Source of the DNA: Myxococcales bacterium
GTDB taxonomy: Bacteria > Myxococcota_A > Polyangia > Polyangiales > JADJMO01
Reading direction: 5' to 3'
DNA: 64,000 bases
NCBI GenBank assembly: GCA_016709545.1
Contig: JADJMO010000006.1
Location: 248,001 to 312,000 of the forward strand
Position 1 is the stretch's first letter, and the number at the start of each line of letters is the position of its first letter. The notes beneath the pieces are model-generated. The model worked only from the letters and a program-made list of their open reading frames with translations, searched no databases and was not told the origin of the DNA. The position numbers were made by a program, and so were the translations under genes. Shown here piece by piece: positions 8,714 through 17,048 of the stretch.

Positions 8714-9393
8714 ATGTTCCATCGCAGCCCCACGGAGCCACCCCCGAGTCACGTCGTCTTCCCCGACCCGTCACGGGCCGGAAGCCGGGAAATCCTCGCG
8801 GTGGGGGTCGACTTCAGCCCCGGGACCCTCCTCGCCGCCTACCGCCAGGGAATCTTCCCCTGGCCCCAGTCTCGCACCCTCGTGCCCTGGTGCAGCCCCG
8901 ACCCCCGCGCCATCTTCCCGCTGGAATCCGAGCCGCACTGGTCACGCTCCCTGCGCCGAACCCTGCGCAAGAACCCCTTCCGGGTCTCGGTCGACGAGGC
9001 CTTCGGTCAAGTGATCCGCGCGTGCGGCGAGGAGCGCGACGGCGGGACGTGGATCGTCCCCGAGCTGGTCGAGGGCTACGCGCGCCTCCACGAGCTCGGG
9101 TGGGCGCACAGCGTCGAGGTCTGGGAGGCCGACGAACTCGTCGGTGGCATCTATGGCGTCGCGATCGGCGGCCTGTTCGCGGGCGAGTCCATGTTCCATC
9201 GGAGGACGGACGCCTCGAAGGTCGCCTTCGCCCACCTCGTCCAGCGCCTGCGGGCCGGGGATTCGTGCTGTTCGACGTGCAGGTGATGAACGACCACCTC
9301 GCCTCGCTCGGCTGCGTGGAGGTCCGTCGCGGTCGGTTCCTCGAGCGCCTGCGCGCGGCCTTGCCGCTGCAAGCCGGCCTGTTCGAGGGCTAG
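8714..9393 (+). CDS. aat: Leucyl/phenylalanyl-tRNA--protein transferase (one indel near 9256)
   Basis: Aat transfers Leu or Phe from charged tRNA to N-terminal Lys/Arg of proteins, marking them for ClpS/ClpAP degradation (bacterial N-end rule). Family features are clear: YRQGIFPWPQ near residue 38, LVPWCSPDPRAIFPLE, GTWIVPELVEGYARLHELG, HSVEVWEADELVGGIYGVAI and the hallmark GESMFHRRTDASKVAFAHLV (20 residues). After VQRLRA the conserved C-terminus (GFVLFDVQVMNDHLASLG) continues in another frame to a stop at 9393. One missing base in the run gggccgggga around 9250-9260 explains this. The start is ATG at 8714. It ends on the four bases CTAG shared with the converging gene. Confidence 0.9.
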
Positions 9394-10028
9394 AACGCGC
9401 CGTCGACGCCGAACGCCACGCCCGTGGTGCCGCTCACGCCCTTGGCGAACAGGGGCACCACCGTGGGGCGGACGAACGCCGCGGTGCCCTCGGCGGCCTT
9501 GTCCTCCTTCTTGGCGGGACGCGCCCAGACGAGCGCGAGGCGGTGCCCGACGAACGCGCCCATCAGCGGCAACACGACCAGCGAGCCCCACTTGCCCACG
9601 GTCTCGAGCGCGCGGCCGCCGGGGTCGATGTTCGCGCAGAGGACCGCGCCGATGCCCGCGCCGAAGCCGAGGCCGGTGAGGGTCCCGGCGAGAGAGGTGT
9701 CCTGCTCGCGGAGGCCGCGGATGAGCCAGGCGCCCCCGGATCCGCCAGTGAAACCGCCGATCGCGCCGCCCGCGATGGGACCGATGACCGCCGGTTGGTT
9801 GCCGTCGAACGCCGTGCCCGTCAGCGCACCAATCGTCACGCCCGCGGCGGCACCGAGGAAGATCGGCAGCCACTGGCTCGAGGCGACCTGGCTGCCGTGC
9901 AGCTCCTTCTCGCCCTCCTCCTTCTTCGGTTCTTCGGCCTTCTTGGGCTCGTCGCCGTCCTCGGCGAGGGCGAGACGCGGGAGGGCCATCACGGCGAGGA
10001 GCGGCAGGGCGACGAGGGCGGCGCGCAT
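9390..10028 (-). CDS. Glycine-rich membrane protein of unknown function
   Basis: From ATG 10028 the protein is 212 residues. A cleavable signal peptide (MRAALVALPLLAVMALPRLA, site after LALA) is followed by a charged Lys/Glu stretch (PKKAEEPKKEEGEKEL). Then come several Gly/Ala-rich hydrophobic segments (FLGAAAGVTIGALTG, VIGPIAGGAIGGFTGG, LTGLGFGAGIGAVL, SLVVLPLMGAFVGH) typical of helix-packed membrane domains. An upstream ATG at 10076 is possible but would place 16 unrelated residues before the signal peptide. The architecture resembles two other membrane proteins in this window (15688-16923 and 47557-48564). No function is recognised. Its stop overlaps that of aat. Confidence 0.7.
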   Translation of the reverse strand: MRAALVALPLLAVMALPRLALAEDGDEPKKAEEPKKEEGEKELHGSQVASSQWLPIFLGAAAGVTIGALTGTAFDGNQPAVIGPIAGGAIGGFTGGSGGAWLIRGLREQDTSLAGTLTGLGFGAGIGAVLCANIDPGGRALETVGKWGSLVVLPLMGAFVGHRLALVWARPAKKEDKAAEGTAAFVRPTVVPLFAKGVSGTTGVAFGVDGAF

Positions 10029-10112
10029 GACCGAGGAGCCTACCAGACACGGACGTTTCCCCGAAGCGGTCTGCATGCTACTGCCAGCGGGTCAGGCGCG
10101 GCGCCCATCCAC

Positions 10113-10382
10113 ATGTCCGATTCCCTTGTTTCCGAGCTGAAATCCCTCATCGTCCGCGAGCTGAACCTCGAGGGCCGCGACCCGGCCAGCATCGTCGACT
10201 CGGCGCCGCTGTTCGGCGAGGGGCTGGGCCTCGACTCGCTCGACGCCCTCCAGCTGGCCATGGCCGTCGAGGAGCAATACGGCGTGCGCATCCCCGAGGG
10301 TGACGGCGGTCGTGTCGCGTTCGCCTCGGTGGCCGCCCTCGCCACGTGGGTCCGCGAGCACGGCGGCGCGTCCAAGGGTTGA
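10113..10382 (+). CDS. Acyl carrier protein
   Basis: An 89-residue ACP. The phosphopantetheine attachment site is Ser42 in GLGLDSLDALQLAMAVEEQYG, inside the usual four-helix context (VSELKSLIVRELN at the start, helix III following RIPEGDGG). It would carry acyl intermediates as thioesters. The stop (10380-10382) is followed at once by the ATG of the ketosynthase gene at 10384, so the two are surely co-transcribed and probably translationally coupled. The pairing indicates a dedicated ACP for a non-housekeeping acyl chain rather than the central fatty-acid ACP. Confidence 0.92.
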   Translation: MSDSLVSELKSLIVRELNLEGRDPASIVDSAPLFGEGLGLDSLDALQLAMAVEEQYGVRIPEGDGGRVAFASVAALATWVREHGGASKG

Positions 10383-10383
10383 G

Positions 10384-12522
10384 ATGGGCGGCGTCGGCGT
10401 AGGCGCGCTCACTGGCTTCGGCGTCGTGTGCGCGGTCGGCCGCTCGGTCGCCGAGGCCTGGCCGCGCATCCTCGCCGGGGAGCGCGGCATCGGCCCGCTC
10501 ACCGTGTTCGACGGCACGGGGCAGCGCACGAGCCTCGCGGCCGAAGTGAAGGGCCTCGTCGTCCCGAGCCCCGTCGACGGCTCGGTGTGGTCGCGCAGCG
10601 ACGCGATGGCCTTCGAGGCGGCGCGCGAGGCGCTCGCCATGGCCGGCCTCGATCCGCGCCGGGTGCGCGTCGGGCTCGTCGTCGGTGGCACCACGAGCGG
10701 CATGCTCGAGACCGAGGAGCTCCTCGCGCGCATGCACGCGGATCCCACCGCGCGGCAGCCCACGCCCGACATGATCGCGCACCCGCTGTCGGCCACCGCC
10801 GATCGGCTCGCCGTCGCGCTCGGCCCGTTCACGCGCGCGCGCACGGTGTGCTCCGCGTGTTCGAGCGGCGCCAACGCCTTCGCGATCGGGCTCTCGTGGC
10901 TCGCGCTCGGCGAGGTGGACGCGGTGCTCGTCGGCGGCACCGACGGCCTGTGCCGGCTGACGTTCACGGGCTTCAACGCGCTCGCCGCGATCGACCCCGA
11001 CCCGTGTCGCCCGTTCGACGTGCGGCGGCGCGGGCTCTCCATCGGCGAGGGCGCGGGCTTCTGCGTGCTCGAGCGTCCGGCCGCGGCCCGCGCGCGCGGC
11101 GCACGCTTCGAGGCCGCCGTCGTCGGCGTGGGCGTCACGAGCGAGGCGCACCACATCACCAACCCCGCCGAGGACGGCGCGATGCCCGCCGAGGCCGTGC
11201 GCCGCGCGCTCGCCTCGGCCGGTCTGCGCGCCGAGCAGGTCGGCTACGTCAACGCGCACGGCACGGCCACGCCGCTCAACGACGCGATGGAGACCCGCGC
11301 GCTCGTCACGGCGCTCGGCCCGCACGTCGAGCGTGCGTGGGTCTCCTCCACCAAGGCCGTCACCGGTCACACGCTCGCCGCCGCGGGCGCGCTCGAGGCG
11401 ATCTTCACCGCCCTCGCGCTGCGCGACGGGGAGCTCCCACCCACGGTGGGGCTCGAGCAGGTCGACCCGAAGTGCGCGGCGCTGCGCCACGTCGTCACGC
11501 GGCAACGCGCCGACGTCGACGTCGCGCTCTCCGACTCGTTCGGCTTCGGCGGCGTCGACACGGTGCTCGCGCTCGCGCGCGCCGACCGCGTCGACGCGCT
11601 CGCCGTCTCCCGTCGCAGCGTCTACGTGAGCGGCCTCGGCAGCGCCTCGCGCCTCGGCGCGCTGTCGGGCCTCGAGAACCTTGCGCTGCTCGGCGAGGCC
11701 GGCGCGCCGGTCGATCCGCTGTCGGGGCTCGACCCGGCGAAGAGCCGGCGCTTCGATCGTCACGCGCGGCTCGCGACGGTGGCGCTCGCGGCCGCGGGCG
11801 CGGTGCGCGCCGACGGGGCGTTCCTCGGCACCGCGTACGGCGACCCGGACGGCAGCGCGGCGTTCCTCGCGCGCGTGTTCGAGAAGGGACCGCGCCTCGC
11901 CCCACCGGCCGATTTCCCCAACCTCGTGCCGAGCTCGCCCGCGGGGCACGCCTCGATCTACCTCGGCCTGCAGGGGCCGGTGATGGCGGTCGCGGATCTC
12001 TCGGCGAGCGGCGAGGCCGCGCTCGCCACGGCCTGGGAGTGGATCGCGATGGGGCTGACCGACTCGGCGTGCGCGGGCAGCGTCGAGGGCCCGAGCGTGA
12101 TCGCCGAGACCTGCCTCGCCCCGCAGTTCCGCGCGCTCGAGGGGATCGTGCGGCCGAGCGAGCGCAGCGACGGCGCGGCGGTCGCGCGGCTGACCAGCGA
12201 GCGCTCCGAGGTGGAGGTGCTCGCGGTGGCGCAAGGGGTCGACGGCGCGGCGGTGCTCGCGGCTCTGCCTCCTCCACGAGAGTGCGCTTCGATCGTGGTC
12301 GCGGAGGACGACGCGGAGATCGCCGCCGCCCTCGCGGGCTCGGCGTGGGCCGCGGTGCCCCGCGTCGACGTGCTGCGCGCCGCGGGCCGGCACGAGGGTG
12401 TGGGAGGCTTCGCGTTCGTGGCCGCGTGCGCGCGCGTGCTGGCCGGCGAGGTGGAGTGCGCGCTGGTGCTCGGCGTGCCGCGCGGCCGCGCCTACGGCCT
12501 CGTCGTGAGCCGGGCTCGCTAG
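10384..12522 (+). CDS. Double beta-ketoacyl-ACP synthase: active FabF-like half fused to an inactive KS half
   Basis: A 712-residue fusion. Residues 1-400 are a complete FabF-type ketosynthase with the Cys-His-His triad: Cys159 in TVCSACSSGAN, His292 in NAHGTATPLND, and Lys324/His329 in SSTKAVTGHTLAAAG. It would condense malonyl-ACP with an acyl primer. Residues of about 415-712 form a second, shorter KS-like fold (VPSSPAGHASIYLGLQGPVM, then ADLSASGEAALATAWEW). At the position of the active Cys it has Ser, and the later His motifs are missing. The layout resembles KS/chain-length-factor pairs of type II polyketide and aryl-polyene systems, but in one chain. With the adjacent ACP it forms a two-gene unit; no ketoreductase, dehydratase or ligase is nearby. 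The start is ATG 10384. Confidence 0.9.
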   Translation: MGGVGVGALTGFGVVCAVGRSVAEAWPRILAGERGIGPLTVFDGTGQRTSLAAEVKGLVVPSPVDGSVWSRSDAMAFEAAREALAMAGLDPRRVRVGLVVGGTTSGMLETEELLARMHADPTARQPTPDMIAHPLSATADRLAVALGPFTRARTVCSACSSGANAFAIGLSWLALGEVDAVLVGGTDGLCRLTFTGFNALAAIDPDPCRPFDVRRRGLSIGEGAGFCVLERPAAARARGARFEAAVVGVGVTSEAHHITNPAEDGAMPAEAVRRALASAGLRAEQVGYVNAHGTATPLNDAMETRALVTALGPHVERAWVSSTKAVTGHTLAAAGALEAIFTALALRDGELPPTVGLEQVDPKCAALRHVVTRQRADVDVALSDSFGFGGVDTVLALARADRVDALAVSRRSVYVSGLGSASRLGALSGLENLALLGEAGAPVDPLSGLDPAKSRRFDRHARLATVALAAAGAVRADGAFLGTAYGDPDGSAAFLARVFEKGPRLAPPADFPNLVPSSPAGHASIYLGLQGPVMAVADLSASGEAALATAWEWIAMGLTDSACAGSVEGPSVIAETCLAPQFRALEGIVRPSERSDGAAVARLTSERSEVEVLAVAQGVDGAAVLAALPPPRECASIVVAEDDAEIAAALAGSAWAAVPRVDVLRAAGRHEGVGGFAFVAACARVLAGEVECALVLGVPRGRAYGLVVSRAR

Positions 12523-12540
12523 ACGCCTACGGATTCTCAG

Positions 12541-12613
12541 AGCGGGAAACGGGGCTCGAACCCGCGACCCTCAGCTTGGGAAGCTGATGCTCTACCAACT
12601 GAGCTACTCCCGC
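12541..12613 (-). tRNA. tRNA-Gly (anticodon CCC)
   Basis: The minus strand folds as a cloverleaf. The acceptor stem starts GCGGGAG and pairs with TTCCCGC (one G-T pair), with T as discriminator base at 12541. The D-arm is AGCTCAGTTGGTAGAGC. The anticodon stem TCAGC/GCTGA encloses the loop TTCCCAA, and the T-arm contains GGTTCGAGCC. The anticodon CCC reads GGG glycine codons. CCA is not encoded. A good promoter lies just upstream. Confidence 0.95.
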
Positions 12614-12632
12614 GTGTTGGTAAGGGCCGACT

Positions 12633-12660
12633 ACGCTACCCAGTCGGCGCGCCGTGTCAA
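12633..12660 (-). promoter_or_regulatory. Candidate sigma-70 promoter of tRNA-Gly
   Basis: A perfect -35 box TTGACA (minus strand, 12660-12655) is followed by 16 bases and a -10-like TAGCGT (12638-12633). This would start transcription around 12626, about a dozen bases before the mature tRNA 5' end. The G+C-rich stretch GGCGCGCC lies in the spacer. Confidence 0.6.
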
Positions 12661-13113
12661 GCAGCAGGCTCCGGTGGAGGATTCCGCCCCACACGGACCG
12701 GGTGACATTTTCGGCACACGTCGGGTTGACGACAGCGGTGCTGGGGTCATACCGTCCGCCGCCTTCCCGGGAGCACTCTGCCCCCAGGAAGGGTTTCTGG
12801 GGCGGCGTCTCGGTTCGCACGATCCGGGTTCACCGTCAGGGCGCATCGGTCCTGATCTTCGATCATGACATGGGCGTCACACCCCCCGTGACCATCAGGG
12901 CACGCGCCGCCATGCAGCTCGGGCCCCGAATCCCCCGCCATCTACACCTCGCGGTCACGATGGCACGCAACTCGCGTAGGGGGCTGGCCTGACGGGTCGC
13001 CGACGACTTGGGCTGCCGAAGGGCCTGGGCGGGATCCTCCCGCAGCGAAACTTTCTCGAGCAGACGTCCGGGCTCGGCCGGACCAGATCTTTCCGAAACT
13101 TGGAGGAGCAGTC
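12661..13113. other. Intergenic stretch without a supported gene
   Basis: Together with the tRNA promoter this makes 500 bases between the tRNA and the first Cys-rich lipoprotein. Short open frames exist on both strands, but none has a credible start with ribosome binding site or a protein-like composition. It presumably holds the promoter and a long leader for the gene at 13114. A TTGACG near 12725 with CATACC 16 bases on is the best promoter-like match, but it is weak and about 370 bases from the gene. Confidence 0.5.
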
Positions 13114-14223
13114 ATGACGAAGCGTGTTCTCGGGGTCCTCGCGGCCCTCTCGTTGACGGTGGGCGGAGTTGCCGCGTGTGGCACGAGCGATCCCGAGCCC
13201 ATCGCGCCGGCCAAGGACTCGGGCACCGACGCGAAGACGGACGGTGTCGTCACCGACAGCAAGCCGGGTGAAGTCTCGGTGGTCGACGGCGGGGACAGCG
13301 GTCCGCTCGTCACCCCCGACAAGACCACGGGCAAGGCCTGCACCTCCGACGGCGACTGCGACGTGACCGGCAACGGCCTCGGCGTCTGCACCAACAAGCT
13401 CTACATCATCAGCCCCCTCAACCCGACCGCGATCTGCATCCAGCTCGACAAGGGCGGCGGCGACGCGTGCGACGCCGGCGACGGCACCACCATCCCGCTC
13501 TGCGACGGCGACACCGGCATCTGCACCAAGTCGGGCACCAACCCGGCGACGTGCGAGGGCCTCTGCGTCCTCGACAACACCGGCAAGGTCACCACTGCCT
13601 GCGCCGGCAAGAACGCCTGCAACCCCGAGGCGATCGGCACCGACAGCGCCGGCAAGAACACCCTCTTCGGCTCCTGCCAGGGTGGCTGCGCGACCGACGC
13701 CGACTGCCCGGCTCCGTCGGTGTGCGACGAGCTCGAGAACATCTGCGTCGACAAGACCTGCACGACCGACACCGAGTGCGCGAAGCTCTTCAGCAAGCCC
13801 CCGGCCGGCTTCAAGTGCGTCGCCGACGCGACCGGTGGCAAGAGCCACTGCAAGTTCAGCTTCGCGAAGAAGGACGGCGACAAGTGCACGCCGGGGGCCG
13901 CCGCGGGCACCTCGTCGACGGACTGCCTCTGCTTCGGCAAGACCGGCGCGGGCACCGACGCGGGTATGTGCATCTCGCTCTGCAAGACGGTCGCCTTCGG
14001 CACCGCCAACGCCGAGTGCAAGACCGGCTTCTCCTGCGACCCGCTCCTCAACGCCAAGGACAAGGACGGCAAGGACATCTACGATCCGTCCTTCAAGCTC
14101 CCGGCCGGCATGGCGGGCTACTGCGTGAAGAACTGCACGGCCGACGCCGAGTGCGGCATCACCGGCTGGACCTGCGAGCAGTCCGCGGGCGTCTCCGGCA
14201 AGACCTGCCGTCCCCCCGCCTGA
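13114..14223 (+). CDS. Cys-rich lipoprotein of unknown function
   Basis: A 369-residue exported lipoprotein: MTKRVLGVLAALSLTVGGVA then the lipobox Cys in GVAACG. A linker rich in Asp, Thr, Lys and Gly (KDSGTDAKTDGVVTDSKPGE) separates the lipid anchor from a Cys-rich body containing repeated short motifs such as CTSDGDCDVTGNGLGVC, CATDADCPAPSVCDE and CTADAECGITGWTCE. The motif CxxDxDCxxxxxC recurs about five times and resembles the Cys-rich signatures of myxobacterial surface proteins. A strong ribosome binding site (ggagga) precedes ATG 13114. It is related in design to the gene at 14694, which suggests duplication. Function unknown. Confidence 0.85.
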   Translation: MTKRVLGVLAALSLTVGGVAACGTSDPEPIAPAKDSGTDAKTDGVVTDSKPGEVSVVDGGDSGPLVTPDKTTGKACTSDGDCDVTGNGLGVCTNKLYIISPLNPTAICIQLDKGGGDACDAGDGTTIPLCDGDTGICTKSGTNPATCEGLCVLDNTGKVTTACAGKNACNPEAIGTDSAGKNTLFGSCQGGCATDADCPAPSVCDELENICVDKTCTTDTECAKLFSKPPAGFKCVADATGGKSHCKFSFAKKDGDKCTPGAAAGTSSTDCLCFGKTGAGTDAGMCISLCKTVAFGTANAECKTGFSCDPLLNAKDKDGKDIYDPSFKLPAGMAGYCVKNCTADAECGITGWTCEQSAGVSGKTCRPPA

Positions 14224-14316
14224 TCGGGCGGCCTGATCGGGCCTCCGGTTCGTCAGTGAGTGCGGCCCTCGTGCACCATGCACGGGGGTCGCGCCCTTTT
14301 TGTGAAGGAAATCCCC

Positions 14317-14565
14317 ATGCGGTCCCTCGTTGCCTTCTTGCTCGTCCTGTCCTCGTTCGGTCCGGGTTGCGCCGACTGCAGCAGGAAGGACGAGGTGCCT
14401 GCTCCTGCGGCGGAGCAACAGCAGCCGGTCCAGCAGACCCCGGTGACCAACCACCAGTACAAGAAGGTCATGGACCTCCACCCGCCGGTGCCGAAGCCCT
14501 TCGGCCCACAGGGCTCGAACCAAGTCGTGGATTCCGACGCCGGGGCTCCGACCGACGCGAAGTGA
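14317..14565 (+). CDS. Small lipoprotein of unknown function
   Basis: An 82-residue peptide beginning MRSLVAFLLVLSSFGPGC, a lipoprotein signal peptide with the lipidated Cys at residue 18. A Gln/Pro-rich and otherwise unstructured tail follows (PAAEQQQPVQQTPVTNHQYK). The start at 14317 is chosen over an in-frame ATG at 14260 because it begins the signal peptide and has gaagga just upstream. It sits between two larger Cys-rich lipoprotein genes on the same strand. No known domain. Confidence 0.7.
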   Translation: MRSLVAFLLVLSSFGPGCADCSRKDEVPAPAAEQQQPVQQTPVTNHQYKKVMDLHPPVPKPFGPQGSNQVVDSDAGAPTDAK

Positions 14566-14693
14566 ACGGTCGCGGTGCTCGACCACCATGACGCTGGAGT
14601 CGCACTGTTCGGTCCTGGGCAAAGCGACAAAGTGAAATGTGACCGAAGCCGTCACGCAGGCTAGACTCGATCATTCCTTCTTCGGAGGCTGCC

Positions 14694-15644
14694 ATGCGTT
14701 CGTCTTCCCGTGTGCTCTGGTCGGTCCTGTTCGCTTCGGCTGTGTGCGTGCCCGTCCTCGGGATGGCCGCATGCGGTCCCGCCGAAGAGGACACGACCCC
14801 CGTGAAGGTCGACTCGGGCAAGAAGGACACGGCGACCACGGACGGCGCGGTCACCGACGACAGCGTCGACACCGGGACGCCCACCGGCGAGACCTCGACG
14901 ATCGACACGGGTGCTGGGTCCGATGCCAAGGAGACCGGCCCCGTCGGTGGCTGCGATCCGCACCCGGGCGACAAGTGCGATCTCGTGAAGCAGGACTGCC
15001 CCGGCACGCAGACCTGCTCGTACGACGGCACCTCCACCGCGTGCGCCGCGCGCGCGATCGGCGCGGGCACCAAGGGTGACCCGTGCACCGGCGACGGCGA
15101 CTGCGATCGCGGCCTCGAGTGTCAGAGCAGCAAGTGCACGCCCGCGTGCTGCCCCGGCGACAACAGCGTCTGCGTGGGCAGCTCCGCCGCGTCGAAGGCC
15201 GGCAAGTGCAACGTCTCGCTGACGGACTCGGCGGGCAAGACCATCTATCACATCTGCAGCTACAGCAACGCCTGCAACCCGTTCAAGTACGACTGCCCCG
15301 CCGACCAGGTGTGCCTCTTCAGCGAGGCCCCCGACGCGTTCAAGTGCAGCAAGCCCACCGGCGCGATCGGCACCAAGCCGGCCATCAAGTGCACGTACGC
15401 GAACGACTGCGGCGAGTCGCAGCTCTGCACCGAGCTCACCACCAAGCCCGATTCGGGCACGGGCGTCTCGACCTGCTACCTCTTCTGCTGGCTCACCAAG
15501 CCCACGGGCTGGACCTACCCGGGGGCGAGCGCCGCGGGCGGTCGCTTCGCGGCCGACGGCACCTGCAACGTCGGCGGCACCAACTACGGCACGTGCACCA
15601 AGGTCGGCGGCATCGAAGGCGGCCTCGGCCTCTGCGTGAAGTGA
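14694..15644 (+). CDS. Cys-rich lipoprotein of unknown function
   Basis: A 316-residue lipoprotein with signal MRSSSRVLWSVLFASAVCVP and lipobox GMAACG. It has the same design as the gene at 13114: an Asp/Thr/Gly linker (VDTGTPTGETSTIDTGAGSD) and then a Cys-rich body (CDPHPGDKCDLVKQDCPGTQ, CTGDGDCDRGLECQSSKC, CTYANDCGESQLC). ATG 14694 follows ggaggctgcc, a good ribosome binding site. It is probably anchored in the outer membrane with the Cys-rich part outside; this is inferred from the family pattern. No enzymatic motif. Confidence 0.85.
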   Translation: MRSSSRVLWSVLFASAVCVPVLGMAACGPAEEDTTPVKVDSGKKDTATTDGAVTDDSVDTGTPTGETSTIDTGAGSDAKETGPVGGCDPHPGDKCDLVKQDCPGTQTCSYDGTSTACAARAIGAGTKGDPCTGDGDCDRGLECQSSKCTPACCPGDNSVCVGSSAASKAGKCNVSLTDSAGKTIYHICSYSNACNPFKYDCPADQVCLFSEAPDAFKCSKPTGAIGTKPAIKCTYANDCGESQLCTELTTKPDSGTGVSTCYLFCWLTKPTGWTYPGASAAGGRFAADGTCNVGGTNYGTCTKVGGIEGGLGLCVK

Positions 15645-15687
15645 ACGAGCGCGAAGCGATGCGGCCGCTGGGGCCGCACGCGAGCGC

Positions 15688-16923
15688 CTAGAACGTCCCC
15701 GCCACTCCGAAGGTCGCGCCACCCTGCGTCGGCGCGATCGTCGGGGAGAACTTCGCCTCGTCCTTCACGCGCGGGCCGTCGTCGCGCGGCATGCTGCTCG
15801 TGAGCGCCCACGCCGTCCCGAGCCCTCCGAGGACGCCGAGCGCGGTGATGGTGCTGAAGGCCGTCGCGTTCGAGGAGCGGTCCGCGGCGGCGTAGTAGAG
15901 CCCGCCCGCGAGGAGGCCGCCGGCCAGCGCACCGAGGTCGAGGAAGCGCACGCGCGCGATCGACGGCGACACGGCCTTGGCGGTGAGCAGACCGATCCCG
16001 GCGCCGGCGGCGACGCCGATCGCGGCCGTCAGCTCGAACGCGGCGTCGTCCCCTCGACCGTCTCCGTGGGCAGCGAGGCCCGCGAATCCGGCGACCACAC
16101 CGGTCCAGAGGCCCGTCGAGCCGACCCACGACGCACGCCCTGGGGTCGCCGTCGAGGTGGCTCCGACGATGCCGCCCGCGAGCGCGCCGAGCGTGGCGCT
16201 GCCCCAGATCACCGCCGCCTTGGTGTTCTCCTTCCAGCGGTTCGAGTAGCTGTTGTTCGCGTCTTGCCACAGCGTCCACAGGAGGCCCTGCTCGAAGCCG
16301 AGGTAGAGGCCGGTGGTGATCGACTGCGGCACGCCATAGGGCATTCCCTTGCCGCGATCGGCGGCGTAGATGAGCGCCGAGGCCACACCCGCGGTGCCGA
16401 TCATCGGGAGGACGAACCCGGCGGGGCCCTTGGCGTCGACCGCCGCACCCACGAAGAAGCCGGTGCCGACGCCGTACAGCACGGCGTTGGTGTAGAGGAT
16501 GGCGAGCTCGTCGGTCGTGCGGATGCCGGTGGCCTTCGCGGAGAGGTTCGACTCGCCGAGATCCTTCTGGTGCACGAACGCGAGGCCCTTCTTCGCGAGG
16601 TTGCCGCAGATGTCGGCCATCTCGCTCGCGAGCAGGCGATCGCTCTCGCTCGGGGCCTCGGCGGCGAGCGTCGCGAAGGCGTCACGGCACTCGTCGAAGT
16701 GGCCGGCCAGCAGCGACTCGCGCGCCTCGACGTAGCGAGCGCGGTAGCTCCCGATCGCGGGCGTGGCGGTCGGAGTCGGTGCTGCCGTCGGCGCAGCGGG
16801 CAGGGGTGCAGGCGTCGGCGGCGCAGGAAGGGGTGCAGGCGCCGTCGGCGCCGGGTCGTCGGCGTGCGCCGTCGCACCGACGAGGAGCAAGGTGGCCGCG
16901 AGCGGAAGGAAGATCGAGCGCAT
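15688..16923 (-). CDS. Exported multi-pass glycine-rich membrane protein, function unknown
   Basis: A 411-residue protein starting MRSIFLPLAATLLLVGATAH with a signal peptide cleaved after AHA. A Pro/Ala/Thr linker (about residues 22-55) leads to a helical segment resembling a TPR unit (RYVEARESLLAGHFDECRDA, DRLLASEMADICGNLAKKG). The remaining 270 residues alternate Gly/Ala-rich hydrophobic stretches (VLYGVGTGFFVGAAVD, AGFVLPMIGTAGVASALIYA, GSATLGALAGGIVGATS, GLWTGVVAGFAGLAA). This small-residue pattern suggests a membrane bundle or barrel. It lies 125 bp downstream of the divergent-side proC. Not recognised beyond this. Confidence 0.75.
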   Translation of the reverse strand: MRSIFLPLAATLLLVGATAHADDPAPTAPAPLPAPPTPAPLPAAPTAAPTPTATPAIGSYRARYVEARESLLAGHFDECRDAFATLAAEAPSESDRLLASEMADICGNLAKKGLAFVHQKDLGESNLSAKATGIRTTDELAILYTNAVLYGVGTGFFVGAAVDAKGPAGFVLPMIGTAGVASALIYAADRGKGMPYGVPQSITTGLYLGFEQGLLWTLWQDANNSYSNRWKENTKAAVIWGSATLGALAGGIVGATSTATPGRASWVGSTGLWTGVVAGFAGLAAHGDGRGDDAAFELTAAIGVAAGAGIGLLTAKAVSPSIARVRFLDLGALAGGLLAGGLYYAAADRSSNATAFSTITALGVLGGLGTAWALTSSMPRDDGPRVKDEAKFSPTIAPTQGGATFGVAGTF

Positions 16924-17048
16924 GCCCGAGCTAACAGCACGCGGGATGCCAGCGCAAAAAAGGTGAAAATTGCGCACATTCGGCCCGGGATTGCCCGGCA
17001 TTGGCGCAAAGCCACCACACCCGCGCGAACACACTCCCCCGCAGGCGA

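Noticed and set aside
10147..12393. Long leftward frame antisense to the ketosynthase
   Set aside because: Arg/Glu/Ala-rich shadow frame with no motif; the sense strand has complete KS motifs.
12720..12760. TTGACG...CATACC promoter-like match for the lipoprotein at 13114
   Set aside because: Weak -10, about 370 bases from the gene, and such matches are expected by chance in 500 bases.
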